Assembly (NCBI RefSeq): GCF_037975245.1
Contig: NC_092569.1
Span: 9,967,001 to 10,031,000, forward strand
Reading direction: 5' to 3'
Length of the DNA stretch: 64,000 nucleotides
Source of the DNA: Apostichopus japonicus
Taxonomy: Eukaryota; Echinodermata; Holothuroidea; Aspidochirotida; Stichopodidae
Positions within the stretch are counted from its first letter, which is position 1. Every line of letters begins with the position of its first letter. The notes under the pieces are model-generated. The model was not told where the DNA came from. It searched no databases and saw only the letters and a list, made by a program, of their open reading frames with translations. Positions 13,516 through 27,400 of this stretch are shown piece after piece. The translations under genes and the position numbers were made by a program.

Positions 13516-14905
13516 AGGTGGATGGTGTTGTGGGAAAAGGTTATAGTCAGCTGCTCTTTGTAATTACATAATCTAGGAAGTTGACTTGTAAGTGTACGCG
13601 GTATGATGTGAACAAGTAGACGTGCATCGAGATCAGTTCTGTTCAAATCAGAACCATCTCTCCCCTACCCCTCCCCATCCCCCCACCCCCATGTCATTGC
13701 CCTGCTCTTCACCCTTTGAGTCCTCCGGGGGGTTCTAAAGTAGTTTCAATCGTCTAAGTTGCAAAAGAGTACAAGGCTATTAACCATGAAGTCACCGGTT
13801 CTAATCGCATTCTATTGACAAAAGTTTATTTGCTCTTTCAACATTTTTTTTTTATTATAATTTCTTACGATCCGTTATCGATTTACTTACACAGAAACAT
13901 TTCCTCTTTTCATTTGGTTCTATCGATTGAATTTGTTATCCCTGGTTACACTGCTGACAAGTTATACAGCTTCTGGCCCCCACCCCCTCCCCCCCCCCCC
14001 CCCCGTCAACCAAAAAAAATCAAACTAAGGCTATTTTCCTCAATATTTTATTAAGATGAATGTTAATTATCGACCCATTACTCATTTAATTGTAGTTTAT
14101 AAATTTTGACTTTCTGCATTGCATTTTGATTATTATTTGGAATGGATCTTGATCATTCGAACCTTATTGAACTGTATTTACGGGATTTAGAATAAAATGG
14201 TGTCGGGACTTCTCCAAAATTCAAAGTAAATAGCTGCCGTATACACAGGCTCCGTATGTTTGCTTTGGTTTCTTACTCTACATCGTCCAAATCAATTACT
14301 CCAACCAGGGTTGGTTCCAGGAGGGGTCCAGGCGAGCTCGGGCCCACCCAAAGAGTTACTACAAAGAAATTCCTTTTAAACAATGTTCACAGTGGGAACA
14401 TGTAGCGCTTCGAGTCTTAAATTTTATCCCGCATATATTCTTATCCACCGCTATAGTTCGGTGTTGATCGATGTCCGCGTTATCAACAGATATACCGTTG
14501 TTCGGCTCTGATTCCCGCTTCCGAGAGATCTTGAATCCACCGCTTGTAAAATTTACATGCACATAATTGGATAAGCCTATCTAGTAATCAAACTCTATTA
14601 ATCATTCTATATCGAATACAAACAATTTTATGTCCCACAAAAATTAATTCAATGAATTATGTTTTAATTTCAACGTTTCAATTTTATGCGTAACTTCACC
14701 ATTCCTGTGGACGTTTCTGTAACGGTGGAAGATTGTATCACCACAAAATCTACCCCAAAACACAGTTGTAATTTAACAGGTGTGCCTGATTCATCAGCTA
14801 ACTGACGGCCTCTTATATCAAAACAGCAGGCAGGACGTTGTCACATGACGTCATGATTTTACCATTGGAAGCGGGTTGTGTAGCGGTTGTAGCATTTCTG
14901 TGACA

Positions 14906-17900
14906 TCATTCGTCGTCGATAATTTCATCAACGTCATCTTCTACTGCGTTATCATCGTCCGCTATCATCATCACGTTATCATCATCCGCCGCTGCGGTGT
15001 CTTCATCTAATACTGCGGTGTCTTCATCTAATAGAGGGCGCTCTTCCATTTTCTCCATCTCCTGTTTTACCATCTGTCGTAGGCAGTATTTACCCAGGAG
15101 GAGCACCACGAAGATGCTTGTGTAGACGCCGACCAGGAAAGACAAAAACCCGAAAGCTTCAAATGTCTCTGTAAGAAAATCGAAACGTCATATATATATA
15201 TATATAGGTTTCATTTTTAAAATGTACATATGGATTCACCTAGTAATTCGCTTTGTAGTCGGAAGATTGCGGAGGGAGGGTAAATCTAGGGGAGGGAGGT
15301 CTTATATGCATATCCGTTTTTGTTTTAATGGAATTTTTTTACACATTCAAGAGATGCTTTTAGGGCCTTTTTTTTTTTTTTTTGCTATATTTTCATCTGT
15401 ACCTATAGTGCAATGTTTCCATACGAATTAATGAAATCGTTCCTTTTGTTTCACAGAATGATGCAGTTAGCTGTCAATTACTCTTGCAACAGTTAACAGG
15501 AACAAGGTCCGCCCAGTCGGCGTATCTGAAACGTGTACTAAATTTAATGGAATATATAAATGTTGTTATGAAAGTGTTGTGGTACCACCAGTCTGCCTTA
15601 TACCTATCCTTCCCATTCTGCCAAAATTCATCTTGAAAGTTTATTGCAGTGTTGATAGGTCACTGGAATTCCTACAGGGGTCACCCGTAGAGTATGTAAG
15701 TATGTATGTGTGTGTGTGTGTGTGGGTGCGTTTGTTTTCTATCCGACCGAGGACTTGAATTATAAAAGAATTCCAGGTCCTCGGTTGTGATTTCTAAAGA
15801 ATCACCACTTGTATGGGGTATTGTTAAGGTTAGGGTACGTGGATTTGAACAATGGAAAATACAATGAGGTCCTCGGTTGGAATGTAATACAAACATGTGT
15901 GTGTTTAACAAAGTGTAATTATACCTACAGTAATCCATGAATTATAATGCCTTCCTGTCTACCACAACCTTTCCTCTCCTATATCTTGCCTTGCACTCTA
16001 CATACATCAACTGTCCTAGATTTTACACGTATAGGCCTAGCAAGGATCAACAGACACGACAGCCAAACGCACAACAGCTATTGGGCTATAAATTGTGCAT
16101 TGCAGGACCTACGACCGTTACAATTAATGAAATGTGTACCAAACACATTTACTAGCACGTACGTTAAAATCTAAAACAGCTGAACGAGAAACTTACCTTC
16201 TCTGTCAATTATCTGCGTGAACACTGAAAAAACACAAAAGCAAAGAAACGCTAAGAAATATTAAGCTGAAAGCGAAATCCACAGATTTATAATATAGAAT
16301 TGTCAACCCCCACCCCCCACAAAAAATATGAATTAGGTATTAAGTAGTCATAATTACTATATAACTAACTAATAATGAGATTTTTAAACAACCATTGCAG
16401 TGAGTTCCTAAATATCTCAACCGCATAATCATACGGTATTCCTCCAAATGCGAGCAACAATGATCGAAGCTCTGACAAACTGCTATGAATACCGTAGTAA
16501 CTTCTGTAAACATAATAGGCAAAAGAAAATCAGAATGACGTCACATTCTTACCTTAGCATTATAGTCTTAGATTTCATAACAAACAAGAGACAAACTCAG
16601 TGTGGGGTCTTAAAAATCAAACCAGTGATAAAACGTAAATATGTTTTTCATAAAGTGGCAGATCTTTTGATGTGATCATATACGGAGACTACATTTAGGA
16701 AGTAGGGGAACTGTACATCATAAATGGTATCTCCCTGATTCTATAGTAATGTGCTAACCATAAACTCTGTAGTTTGCCATCCTCCTTTGGTTCACGTGAC
16801 ACTCGTATCTATTAGTATCGTTCAGTATTAAGTTTCGAAATGTCAAAGTGCCCTCCGGGTCCATGAAGATACGACTCTCTCCCTCAGTTGGATCTTCTGT
16901 GGGAATCTGCATAACGTGCCCAGCTCTACGCCACCTCACCGCATCTACAATGTACGCCCTTAATAATAAACCAAAATCATAATATCGTTTTTGAAATGCA
17001 GGCACTGGGCAGTTTAACATTTAAACGGGAATTTTAGATATCTGAAATTGTTTATTATTTGAGATATGTAAAACTCTATTTCAGATATCTAAAATTGTTT
17101 GTTATTTGAGATATCTAAAACTCTATTTCAGATATCTAAAATTGTTTGTTATTTGAGATATCTAAAACTCTATTTCAGATATCTAAACTTGAATTCGAGA
17201 TATCTAAAATGGATTTCGAGATATCTGAAATTGAATACGAGATATCTAAAATTTAATTCGAGATATCTGATTACAATTTCAGACTGATATTCTCTGGTAT
17301 TTCGAGATAGGCCTATCTGAAATGAATTTTAAGATATTTGCAATTATTTTGTAGATATCTTAAATAAATTTGAGATATCTGATATTAAATTTGAGGTACC
17401 TGAAATTATTTCGAGATATCTAAAATTCCTGATTAAATATTAAAACGGCTCTCCATACGCGCGTGCATCCTTCACGCAAACAGAAAAATAGCATAACCGC
17501 AACAAACGGACATATAAACGTTGCTACGGAATAGTTCCAAATCCTAGATAGCGGTTGATGGAACCAGAGGAAATTTGGTTTTCCTTGTTAAGAAGTTGTT
17601 TGGTTTCATCCCTTTACCCCCCGCCAAAAGATGATGATATTGCAAATGTCACTTACTTTAGTCTGAATGTATGTATATATTAGATCCTCCTGCAAGCAGG
17701 ACCTCGCGAAGAAGCCTCATTGTCTTATCAAAGCCGCAGGCTGACCGAAGTCAGTCTCTTACTTCATTGTTTATTTATGTCTCGTAGAATTGCAGTGAAG
17801 CTACCTCGGGGTACATAATCCCCACATGACTAGCGCATCCTAATATCTCCGTTATCTTACAATCTTGTCCACACAACTTCTATATCTAAACCGAACTGAA

Positions 17901-18390
17901 TTTGGAAAAGATTATATGAACTCCAAACTTCTATTCGCTTTGATTGGGGACATTCAAATAAAATTCATTCTTTAGTCAATCTTGAATCAGAGATGTGTAT
18001 ATGAGAAATCCATCCCTACGTCGGCCATCTCACTGTTACATTAACACTTCCTGCTCGGAGTTATTGTTTTTTTTTTATTTGTGTGCATCGTAAACGAAGT
18101 ATATCTTATCCGATAGTTTAATGTGTTCTTACTCTGGACATTCCAGCCGTAGCATTGTCGCTTCTTCTACTCTTAATGTTTGTTGACCTGCGGAAAAGGA
18201 ACAAATGTGCACTTTAAAAAAATATAGGCAGCAAATCCATTTTGTTATTGATGAGAATAAAGTACACTGTGCCCTCATAATGACGTAAAGTACTATGTAT
18301 CCTCATAATGACGTGTGTGTCAGCATAAAGCCCCATGGCTGTAGACTTCTCTTACATTTTCCTTGGAAGTATTCACGGTTTGTCTCTATT

Positions 18391-18427
<37 letters not shown>

Positions 18428-21400
18428 CTATCTATATATATATATATATATATATTTTAAAGATGTTTAATCCTACACTAAACACCATGCATACGGTAAT
18501 TGTTATTGTTTTATGTAGGCTACATATATATGTATTGATGTAGTAGAGTCAGTTTCTTTATTTGTTTTCCCTTTCTTCCGTTATTCCCTAGCAAGTTCCC
18601 TCTCCTTTTCCAAGCCACTGTTGTTTCCCTTAGGCGGCATATTGTTATGCGTTGAGGTTTGTGTACCTATTCAATTCAACACGTGTGCGTTTTGTGTCCG
18701 TACAAGAAGAGTTACTTACTCACTGAGTTCTTACAGTTTGTGTTCCGTAGGCAATTCGTACCGAGTATCACAGACGGTTTGAATTTGGTGGGGGGGGGGG
18801 GGGGGCTATTGTAGTATGGCTGAGATGCTGAAGGGAAGATGGGCTCTAGGGCGGAACGAACTTTCGGAACACCCTCTATATATATGTATATGTATGCAAT
18901 GATGATATTTGCGTAGGTGTGTAACCATACTTATAAACAGGATATCCCACGGAGGGAAAGATACCGAACACGTAATTGATATGCACGACCGCCATATCTT
19001 GAGTACAAGCCAAAACATACTTTGCGTAGAGATGGGAGGGGCAAAGATATACATCAACAAAACCTCACTGCACAATAGGGCATTTTGTTTTGTTTGTTCA
19101 TATCACAAAATATCCTCATTTATTAGCAATCCCTTATACCATTATTGTATAGCTGGTGTTGTGTACATAGAATTTCTTTGAAAGTTGAGCATTCCTACTG
19201 TTTTGCTAGCGTCAGGTCGAGTCCAATATTGTATTTCATATATAGTGCCGAATAATGGGTAGTCTACAATACTCTGGTTGCAGCTATACAGCCTTCAACA
19301 ATCTCATTGGATTTTTATTAGTATTCTTATTTATCGATGTTGTGAATAATGTCTGGAGGACGTGACGTCAGACAATACTTAAAGGATTGGAAAACAAACT
19401 TAGACACCTTTCTCTCTTCTGAAACAACGAGTAGGAAATTCAACTGTTTTATCTGGTAGCACAAGGTTAGTGTTGATATGTTGTAGAACATTACAAACAT
19501 TAAAACAAAATCAAATTAAAACAAATTCCGTTCAATCCAATTTTATATTTCTATATATAATGCCGTAATTTCATATGAGTTTGCCATTTTGCCAGTTGAA
19601 AATAAGTTGATAATACAATATGGTTGTATTAGATACTGTAACTATAGCTCAGTCTAAGATTCCGGGGCGCCCAAATATTCCCTTCTGAGGACTGGTGGTG
19701 GTATGGAAACAAATGCGGCTTGGATGGTTGTGTGTTAATAACGACGAGCCTTGAATCTCGCTATTACATGCAAAGGATATTACACATATATACATATACG
19801 AGGAAAGAACGAGCGCAGAGTAGATTTCGTTATCTTTACTACAAGCAGTCACGGTACAGACAATACATTATGCATGAAGCCCTGAATAATAAATAGAGAG
19901 ACATGCACTAAAACCACAATGGTTACAAACGAGGTCTCAATAACGAAGGAGAGTCCTATAACGATACGTACAACGAGACGAATACAAGACAGATACAAAT
20001 ACGACCACAATGATCGGAGCCAGGGCTACTACCGAACCGAACGATTCAGAACGGGTAGCGGAGACTGATTCGTAAGTCTCGAGATCTGATTCAGTTGAGC
20101 TGGTGAGCAGACATCACGTGACCTGTAATTCTTACGTCACTGTCCACGTGGAAAGCATATGTGACTAAAAACAGTGACATGTAGCCTAGAGAAATAGAGG
20201 GCGGCATATATGATAACCAACAACATCACAATACTTTACCAAACATACCATTATGTCAGCATCTTTGACAATTAAGCGAGAAAATGATGAAATAAGAAAA
20301 ACGATCAAAACTTCGAGGAACCTGATTCAGCATTTTATTTGAAATCAGTGTCCAGAGGAAATAAACCCGCAAGTGCCCCACCAGGGAAATAATTTAAGAG
20401 TTACGTCTGGTTTGGTGGGTTCGCCGATGCGGATCATCTGGCCTCGATTCACGAAGACGTCTATAAGCTTTCTGACGTCTAACGAATTATAAACTATTAA
20501 GATCTGTAAATCAACGATTCTCAATTTCGGAATTATATGCCCTCACCCCTTCTAGCCTAGCTGGATTAATTTCGTAATTTCTGAATGCGGTGCCGTTACA
20601 GATCAGTGAGGGGGTCAGAGATTGAACCAACAGTAACTAAGCACTTACCTCTCTCTTGCTCGTCCAGAGTTTTATATGAATTACTCCCTCCATGAACAAA
20701 TAAACCAGTAAAAGGCCCGAGTCCGTACACAGGTGTCTCTGTGATGGGGGGGGGGGGGGGACAAAGATGACGTCATTTCACGGATAGCCATTTAAAAGCA
20801 AAACAATGATTCATGAGATATGTGAACTCATACAACAATTAATTTTTAATCAATCTGCGATTGAAAAGTAATTAAAGACCAAAAATAGGAAATAAATAAA
20901 CTAATTAAATATATAACAGAAACAATTAGAACCTTATAATTTGAAAAGGTTAATAACATTGTGCTAAACAAAGTATTTCGGATTGATAACTTCTCCTGGT
21001 TAAGATTAAGTGTTAGAACAGCTTCCTTTGTGAAGTAGCCCTCTAGTATTACCAGGGAATGTTAAAGTAGCATTTTTCTCCGGTGATACTGCTTTTCATA
21101 CTTCCCGGTTCCGATTGCGACCCTGATGTATTTACCCAACTATATACTCCCCCCCTTTTCTTGGTATAGATCAGGGTTGTCCAACCTTTTGCAGAGGAGG
21201 GCCACATGGAATGATTATGATGAAGGATGGGGCCGCATGAACCATACGCTCGATTTTTCGATTTTTTGCCCGAAGCCAAAGCCAACAAAATGTGAGCACT
21301 GTGCGCGGAGCGCACTGATTTATTTTCCTTCCTGATAACAGATGTATAAAGTCCAGCCGCCCCCCCCCCCCTCCCCGCCGCTGAGAGTGTCACACACAAT

Positions 21401-24400
21401 GACCTGTATGCAGTTTTTTGGACCCAGAAGGTTCGAATGATTGATTATATAGCATCAAATTGTTATCAATAAATCTGCACACTAAAATTTCGCACCGTAC
21501 AGCATCTCTGGCGGGCCGTACGCAACCCTGCGGCGGGCCGGACTGTGGCCCGCGGGCCGTAGGTTGGACAACCCTGGTATAGATTGTACAGCTTGTGCGT
21601 TGGAAGGCGTGGAGGGGTAATTGTGTGGGTTTTTTTTTTGGGGGGGGGGTTCTCAGTATGTGGATGAATGATAGAGATACCTTGCATGTGTACGCAATAT
21701 TCCATACACGGTGTCTCCAGCTGTATATCTTTTGTGAGTGTTAGCAGACTGGTGGCAGCTGTTGGTACTAGGGATGATCGACAAGGCACTCCTCCAGTAA
21801 ACACAGTGTCTGGCACTAACGCATAACAGTATCCTGGAATGATGAGCAAGGACAAAATATATGTAACATGGTCGATCCAAAAAACAAAACAAGTGCAAGA
21901 CTTTCTCTAGCGACAAACTTATGACAATGTATTGTTAGTACCAACTTGAACGGGAAGCTTCTGTATACCTGCTCGAAATAGGTGACACAATAATAATTTA
22001 AAAAATGCCTCAATATAATAAACGACTAACTCACTGAAGTTATACAATACACCGAATTAGTATTTACCGATTCTTTTCCTTCTACCGGGAACGTCGCAGT
22101 CACTACAGCTTCCCCACGAGCTCCAGAGTGTGTATACCATGATGGATTTTTCACCATTGTCTAGGAGTCGGTCTGAGGGGGGCTTCTGTCCATCGTCCAG
22201 GTTTACTTGTTGTACGAACGGTACGCTTTTAACCTCGACGTAATAATAGCTTAACGGCCTGTATAGAAGTAAATGAAACCAGTGGTATTATCAATCGTAT
22301 TCTTTGCCAAAGAAGAAAGAACTAAATGGACTTCGTATAAAATGTAAACCTGGTATACCTCACAACATGGCCCGGGCCTGTATGCAATCGAATGTGCAGC
22401 ATTCTCGTAGACGTGAATGTCTAAATTATTGAGTTTGCTTGATGGTACACATATATACAACCCCCTTGAGTTTGCTTGAAGATACACATAGATACAACCC
22501 CTTGAGTTTGCTTGATGATACAGATAGATACAACCCCCTTGAGTTTGCTTGATGATACGCATAGATACAACCCCATTGAGTTTGCTGGATGGTACACATA
22601 GATACAACCCCCTTGAGTTTGCTTGATGATACAGATAGATACAACCCCCTTTTGAGTGTGTTTGACGATACGCATAGATACCACCCCCTTGAGTTTGCTT
22701 GAAGATACACATAGATACAACCCCCTTGATTTTGTTTGATGATATAGGTAGATACAACCCCCTTGAGTTTGCGTGATGATACACATAGATACAACCCCCT
22801 TGAGTTTGCTTGATGATAGGCTACACATAGATACCACCCCCTTTCAGTTTGCTTGACGATACGCATAGATACCACCCCCTTGAGTTTGCTGGATGATACA
22901 GATAGATACAACCCCCTTTTGAGTGTGTTTGACGATACGCATAGATACCACCCCCTTGACTTTGCTCGACGATACGCATAGATACAACACCCTTGAGTTT
23001 GCTCGACGATACGCATAGAAACAACCCCTTTGAGTTTGCTTGAAGATACACATAGATACAACCCCCTTTGAGTTTGTTCGACGATACACATAGATACAAC
23101 CCCTTGAGTGTGCTTGATGGTACACATAGATATACAACCCTCTTTGAGTTTGCTTGACGATACACATACAACCCCCTTGAGTGTGCTTGATGATACGCAT
23201 AGATACAACCCAATCTCATCCTACCATGGAAGTATTACTTCCTTGATCCAACCTTATAAGAGTGAGAAATGCATGTTCGTTACTGCCGAATAACTCATAG
23301 CCTGTTAACATAATATGTATTGAAGCGAGTATAGACTCACTTGGTTCCGTAAATAACATTGTTATAGATATATCGGCAAATCGTAGCTGTATTAAAACAA
23401 GACCTCTGACATCGCTGGCAGTCTCAAATCAGGATCAATGCAATGATTCTAACGCGGGCGTGCATGTTGCCACCACGAGTGTAAATTTCAACAACTCTGA
23501 GAACTGGTTAGGCTTCACCTCCCCCCCCCCCTGAAAGGGGGCGGGCGGGAGACCCCTGGATTCACGCCTGATAATATAAAATACTTGTTGAACGCGCCCA
23601 CACCATGCATGATGTTTAATGATCTTATTGAATTGTTCGCACTATATATGAGTTTTCCTCGTTGTGCAAAAGTTTGGATTTCCTAGCTGAGGAAGATCCT
23701 GTCAGGAACAAAGCCGGTTACATTAAGATGTGACCTCCCCCCTGCAAAGCTTCGTAATGTTTCAACTCAAGGACCTTCCTGTTGAAATAGAAACTACATA
23801 TAGTAAACGAAATGTTATACTTCCTCATTCAAGACAGTAACATATATTCCCGCCCTTGATGATTTCTAATACAAATACCGATGACATCAATGTAAGGACG
23901 TGATCAAAATATTGTCCTCTCTTGAGCCGTTTAAACATCATCACAGAAATGAAGAATCTTCTCTACATCTCCGTGGTTATATTATTCATTGCAAGTGATG
24001 TTTTATTCTTTGGAAAAGGGGTAAGTATTCATACCCGTACAAGATTCTTCTAAGGAGGAGGATGGTGGCGGGGGGGTGGTCGATTTGTTGAAGTAATGAA
24101 CTGTCAGCCTAGGGTGGCGGGGCGCGGTCGTGGGAACCTTTTGTATATACGTATGATTGTTTGAATGCGAAATGTTGCGACCTGCAATTTACAAAGACAG
24201 TTTTATTTCAATACTACAATAGACCTACAAACATTTTCTTAATATTGTTAAATTTGATCAAGCTTTTAGAAAATCTAATTTGAAATTTTACATCTCATTA
24301 TTTCCCGGTATGTATACAAACAGATTATTATAATCTACATCATGCTAGGGGCTTGTAGGGGCGGGGAGGGGGAGGGGAGTTAAATATATTGCCAGATGGT

Positions 24401-27400
24401 TGCCACGTAGTAGCTTAATGTTACATAATGCCCGTTCAAGGTCCTCTTCGGTTTTGGCTTGATTTGTTCTGAAGCTTTGAAGTACCGGCCTTATTGGGGA
24501 TTGGTGTAAGTAGAAGCGGTGCCCCCTCCCCAACGTGAAAAAACAAATTCGAAATGATCCGGTCTTTAGTAAATTACAATGAACATTTACTTTCATGAAA
24601 TTGCAATCCGTCAGTATAAACGTACAAACAATATTCTTCATTTTATTTACATCTAATCAAACTTTGATAGAGATTAAAATTTCACAAATCTCATAATTTA
24701 GACAACAAACATAAACCAATCTACATCATGCTGTGTGTTTACGTTATTGGTAAAACTATTGTTAAGACGGTAGTCACGTGGTATATTAAGGTTACACATG
24801 TTGGGGCAGATGGTACATAAATGCGCGTCTCAAAAATTCCTAACACCAGATGTATAGGCTAAGTTTGCAACTGACTTTGTAGTTCTATTTGTCGACTTAG
24901 TTTTATATTTTGTTACATTGATTGTCTTCTTCTGGTTTTAAAACCCACAACAACTTTATGATGCGTTCATATATTTCAAATTCACTTTATAACTTGACTA
25001 AAATGTGGAACTTAGCATTGCAGCACAAGGCAAAGTAATTGCGTTACTAGTATTGCAAAACTGGACCTCATGCAATCGGCCGTCAAGCTGACAGCACAAT
25101 ACAACTGTGTAGCGCTATAAAGTTAGTAGCCAAAATAGGCTACATTAAGCTACTTAACAGAGATCAAATTTAACGTGATTTTTAACCTTCATAATCTATA
25201 AACATGGAAATGGTTTTGTGTGATTTTTTTCGGGTAAGGGTGGGGGGGGGGTCCAAATCCCAAGTATCAACCCCCTCCTTGTACTCGCATGATATAGGCA
25301 AAAATATACTTAACAATGATACTGTCTTCATAATTTGCTTTGACGTTATTTCAGAAACAAAAGTTATTTACACTATCGTAGATCTGTCAACATTAACAGA
25401 GTTTCAGCTAGAAAGAATTGCTCAGAGGGAATGGCGAGTGTTCTTACGTGCTGAATGATGTGTCATGTGTGTAACGAGAGTCATGTTTGTTATGTTTGTA
25501 ACGAGTTTCCAAGCCAAACCTTTGTAATTATTCCCGGCGTCTAAAATTGTTGTTCATGATTATTCTTTTCTATCCATTTGCAAATTTGTGGCATAAATCC
25601 ATGACAATAAAACGGAAGATTTACAACAACGATGAACTCAACCGTGTAACGAAGCAAAGATAACCCTCCCCCTCCCCCACCCTCCTCCCCCTCCTTCCCT
25701 TGCTGTTTCACCAGTGCACCACTTCACGCGGTTGCCTAACGCCTAACAGTAAATCGAATTAAACTTACAAGCAAGTCAAACTCAACTTAAGACAACACAA
25801 AATATAATATGTAAAACTTTAAAAACTTATTTCGAGCTGTATAAATCTATTTCGCTCTGACAAAATTTTCGCTCTGACCAAAACTTCCATCAAATCACTT
25901 TGTTGAAGGAATAAAACACAGAACAAAATCAGAGAGATCATCGTTACCGTTGTCCTATGAAAGAACATTTTGTGTTCTCTTTGCCAGACGCGAATTTATG
26001 GCACACCCTACTATATGTTGTCGATGTTAAACTCACCTACCACTAGCCCTAATGCAAGTTCGAGAGTGTGTAGAGGGATCGAAACATATTATTGACCACT
26101 ACTTGCCATCTCAGTTCCTCCAATAAAGAAGCATTAACGTGACTTGATCTAGGTAGCACAAATTAAATTCTTTACGCGTAATTGGATTTTCTAACAAAAT
26201 TGAACTCAATTCGCTTTAACACGATATTAACGGTAGCGTGTAAAATGAAGTGCTAGGATTTGCGCACAATTTCCTGCGCGTATTCCCATTTGAACAAGTT
26301 ACACGACAAAACGAGACAAATTCGCACGCGCTCCCTAAATTGGTCAATCTTGCCAAGTGGCTGAGAATTTGAAGCTGTCCTATTAGGGCACGGGTTCCAA
26401 AACTGTCGGTGGTAAACCCAGACTAGAGCTCTCGTGCTATTGCCTGGAATATTGTTTTCTTAACACGTGGAATGAATGTGGAGTAACTATTATTTAAAAT
26501 GATTGAAGAAGTTTAGGTCTGTTGTATATATAACACACAGTCTATAAGTGTACGACATGACACTTTTTGGCAACACACTAGGTTAAGGGGTTGCAATGCT
26601 CAGTTCAATATGTTCATTCACGGCCCCTAATCACACAGGAGCCCCAACGGTTGGTTCACCAATTAACAAGCCAATAGATCACAACTGCTAGACATGTGTT
26701 TACATGAATTATTGAAGTTTAGATGAAAGCGTGGCTTACAAGATCAGATATTAGTAAAAATCCCCGTGGTGGAAACAGGGGAGAAAAGGCCATGATTTGC
26801 CCGTTTTTAAACAATTCTTTTTTTTTACTAAATGATAATCATGATAGCATAACTTTGCATCTATACGCCCCCTATACCGTATAAAACAATTTCTCATAGG
26901 TACCATGTTTTCAAGTGCACTTTTTGTAAAGTAGGTATATGGGACCCCAGCTCTCACTCTTGAACTGGGGTACCTGAAACCCAAGCTAAGTTCACTGAAA
27001 CTGGGCATGTAAGTCGGTTAAGGGAGGAATAATAAACATACTCAAGAAATGCTGGCAGTTTCAGTCGCGACTCGGTATAACATGATGAGCATCTGGCCCA
27101 CTTAGAAGAGAGAGAGAAAAAAGCAACACCCAATTATTAAAGAAATATTTTGTAATTTTACGGAGGGCATATGACGAGTGGCAGTGGCGGAGCTAGGGGT
27201 ATTGGTCAGGGGGGGGGCGAGAATTGTCTGAGTTGGGGCCCTGTTGACACTATCTAAGCGGAGCGCCACCACAGGTTGGCGCGGGAGCGTACAGACATTT
27301 TTTGAGTAAAGATACTGCCAAGATCGCCGGAAATGACCCTTTCCGGGCTATGCTAATTGGCAGATAAACGAAGAATAAATAGGTGTCATCGCCATTTTGT

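Larger units (their letters stand above)
8050..14905. other. Intergenic region between MIB1 and the convergent FAM187-like gene
   Basis: No conserved coding exon recognised on either strand. It contains poly-T and poly-G runs, several short tandem arrays (listed separately) and AT-rich unique sequence. The genes on each side point toward each other, so 3' UTRs of both probably extend into it. Confidence 0.6.

Noticed and set aside
13105-13646. Minus-strand Cys/Pro/Ser-rich repeat proteins
   Set aside because: 33-bp minisatellite read in three frames; no gene context.
21681-21833. Resemblance of VPDTVFTGGVPCRSS to the second Ig domain of PDGFR/VEGFR receptors
   Set aside because: Splicing to the neighbouring exon gives RIGYCY followed by this segment, which fits the FAM187 pattern far better, and no kinase exons occur.
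22251-23219. Several overlapping minus-strand frames with Tyr/Ser/Gly-rich repeats, and their counterparts at 55,146-55,796
   Set aside because: Frames are open together because a 37-bp minisatellite lacks stops. The only real coding part is FAM187-like exon 3 at the low-coordinate edge.
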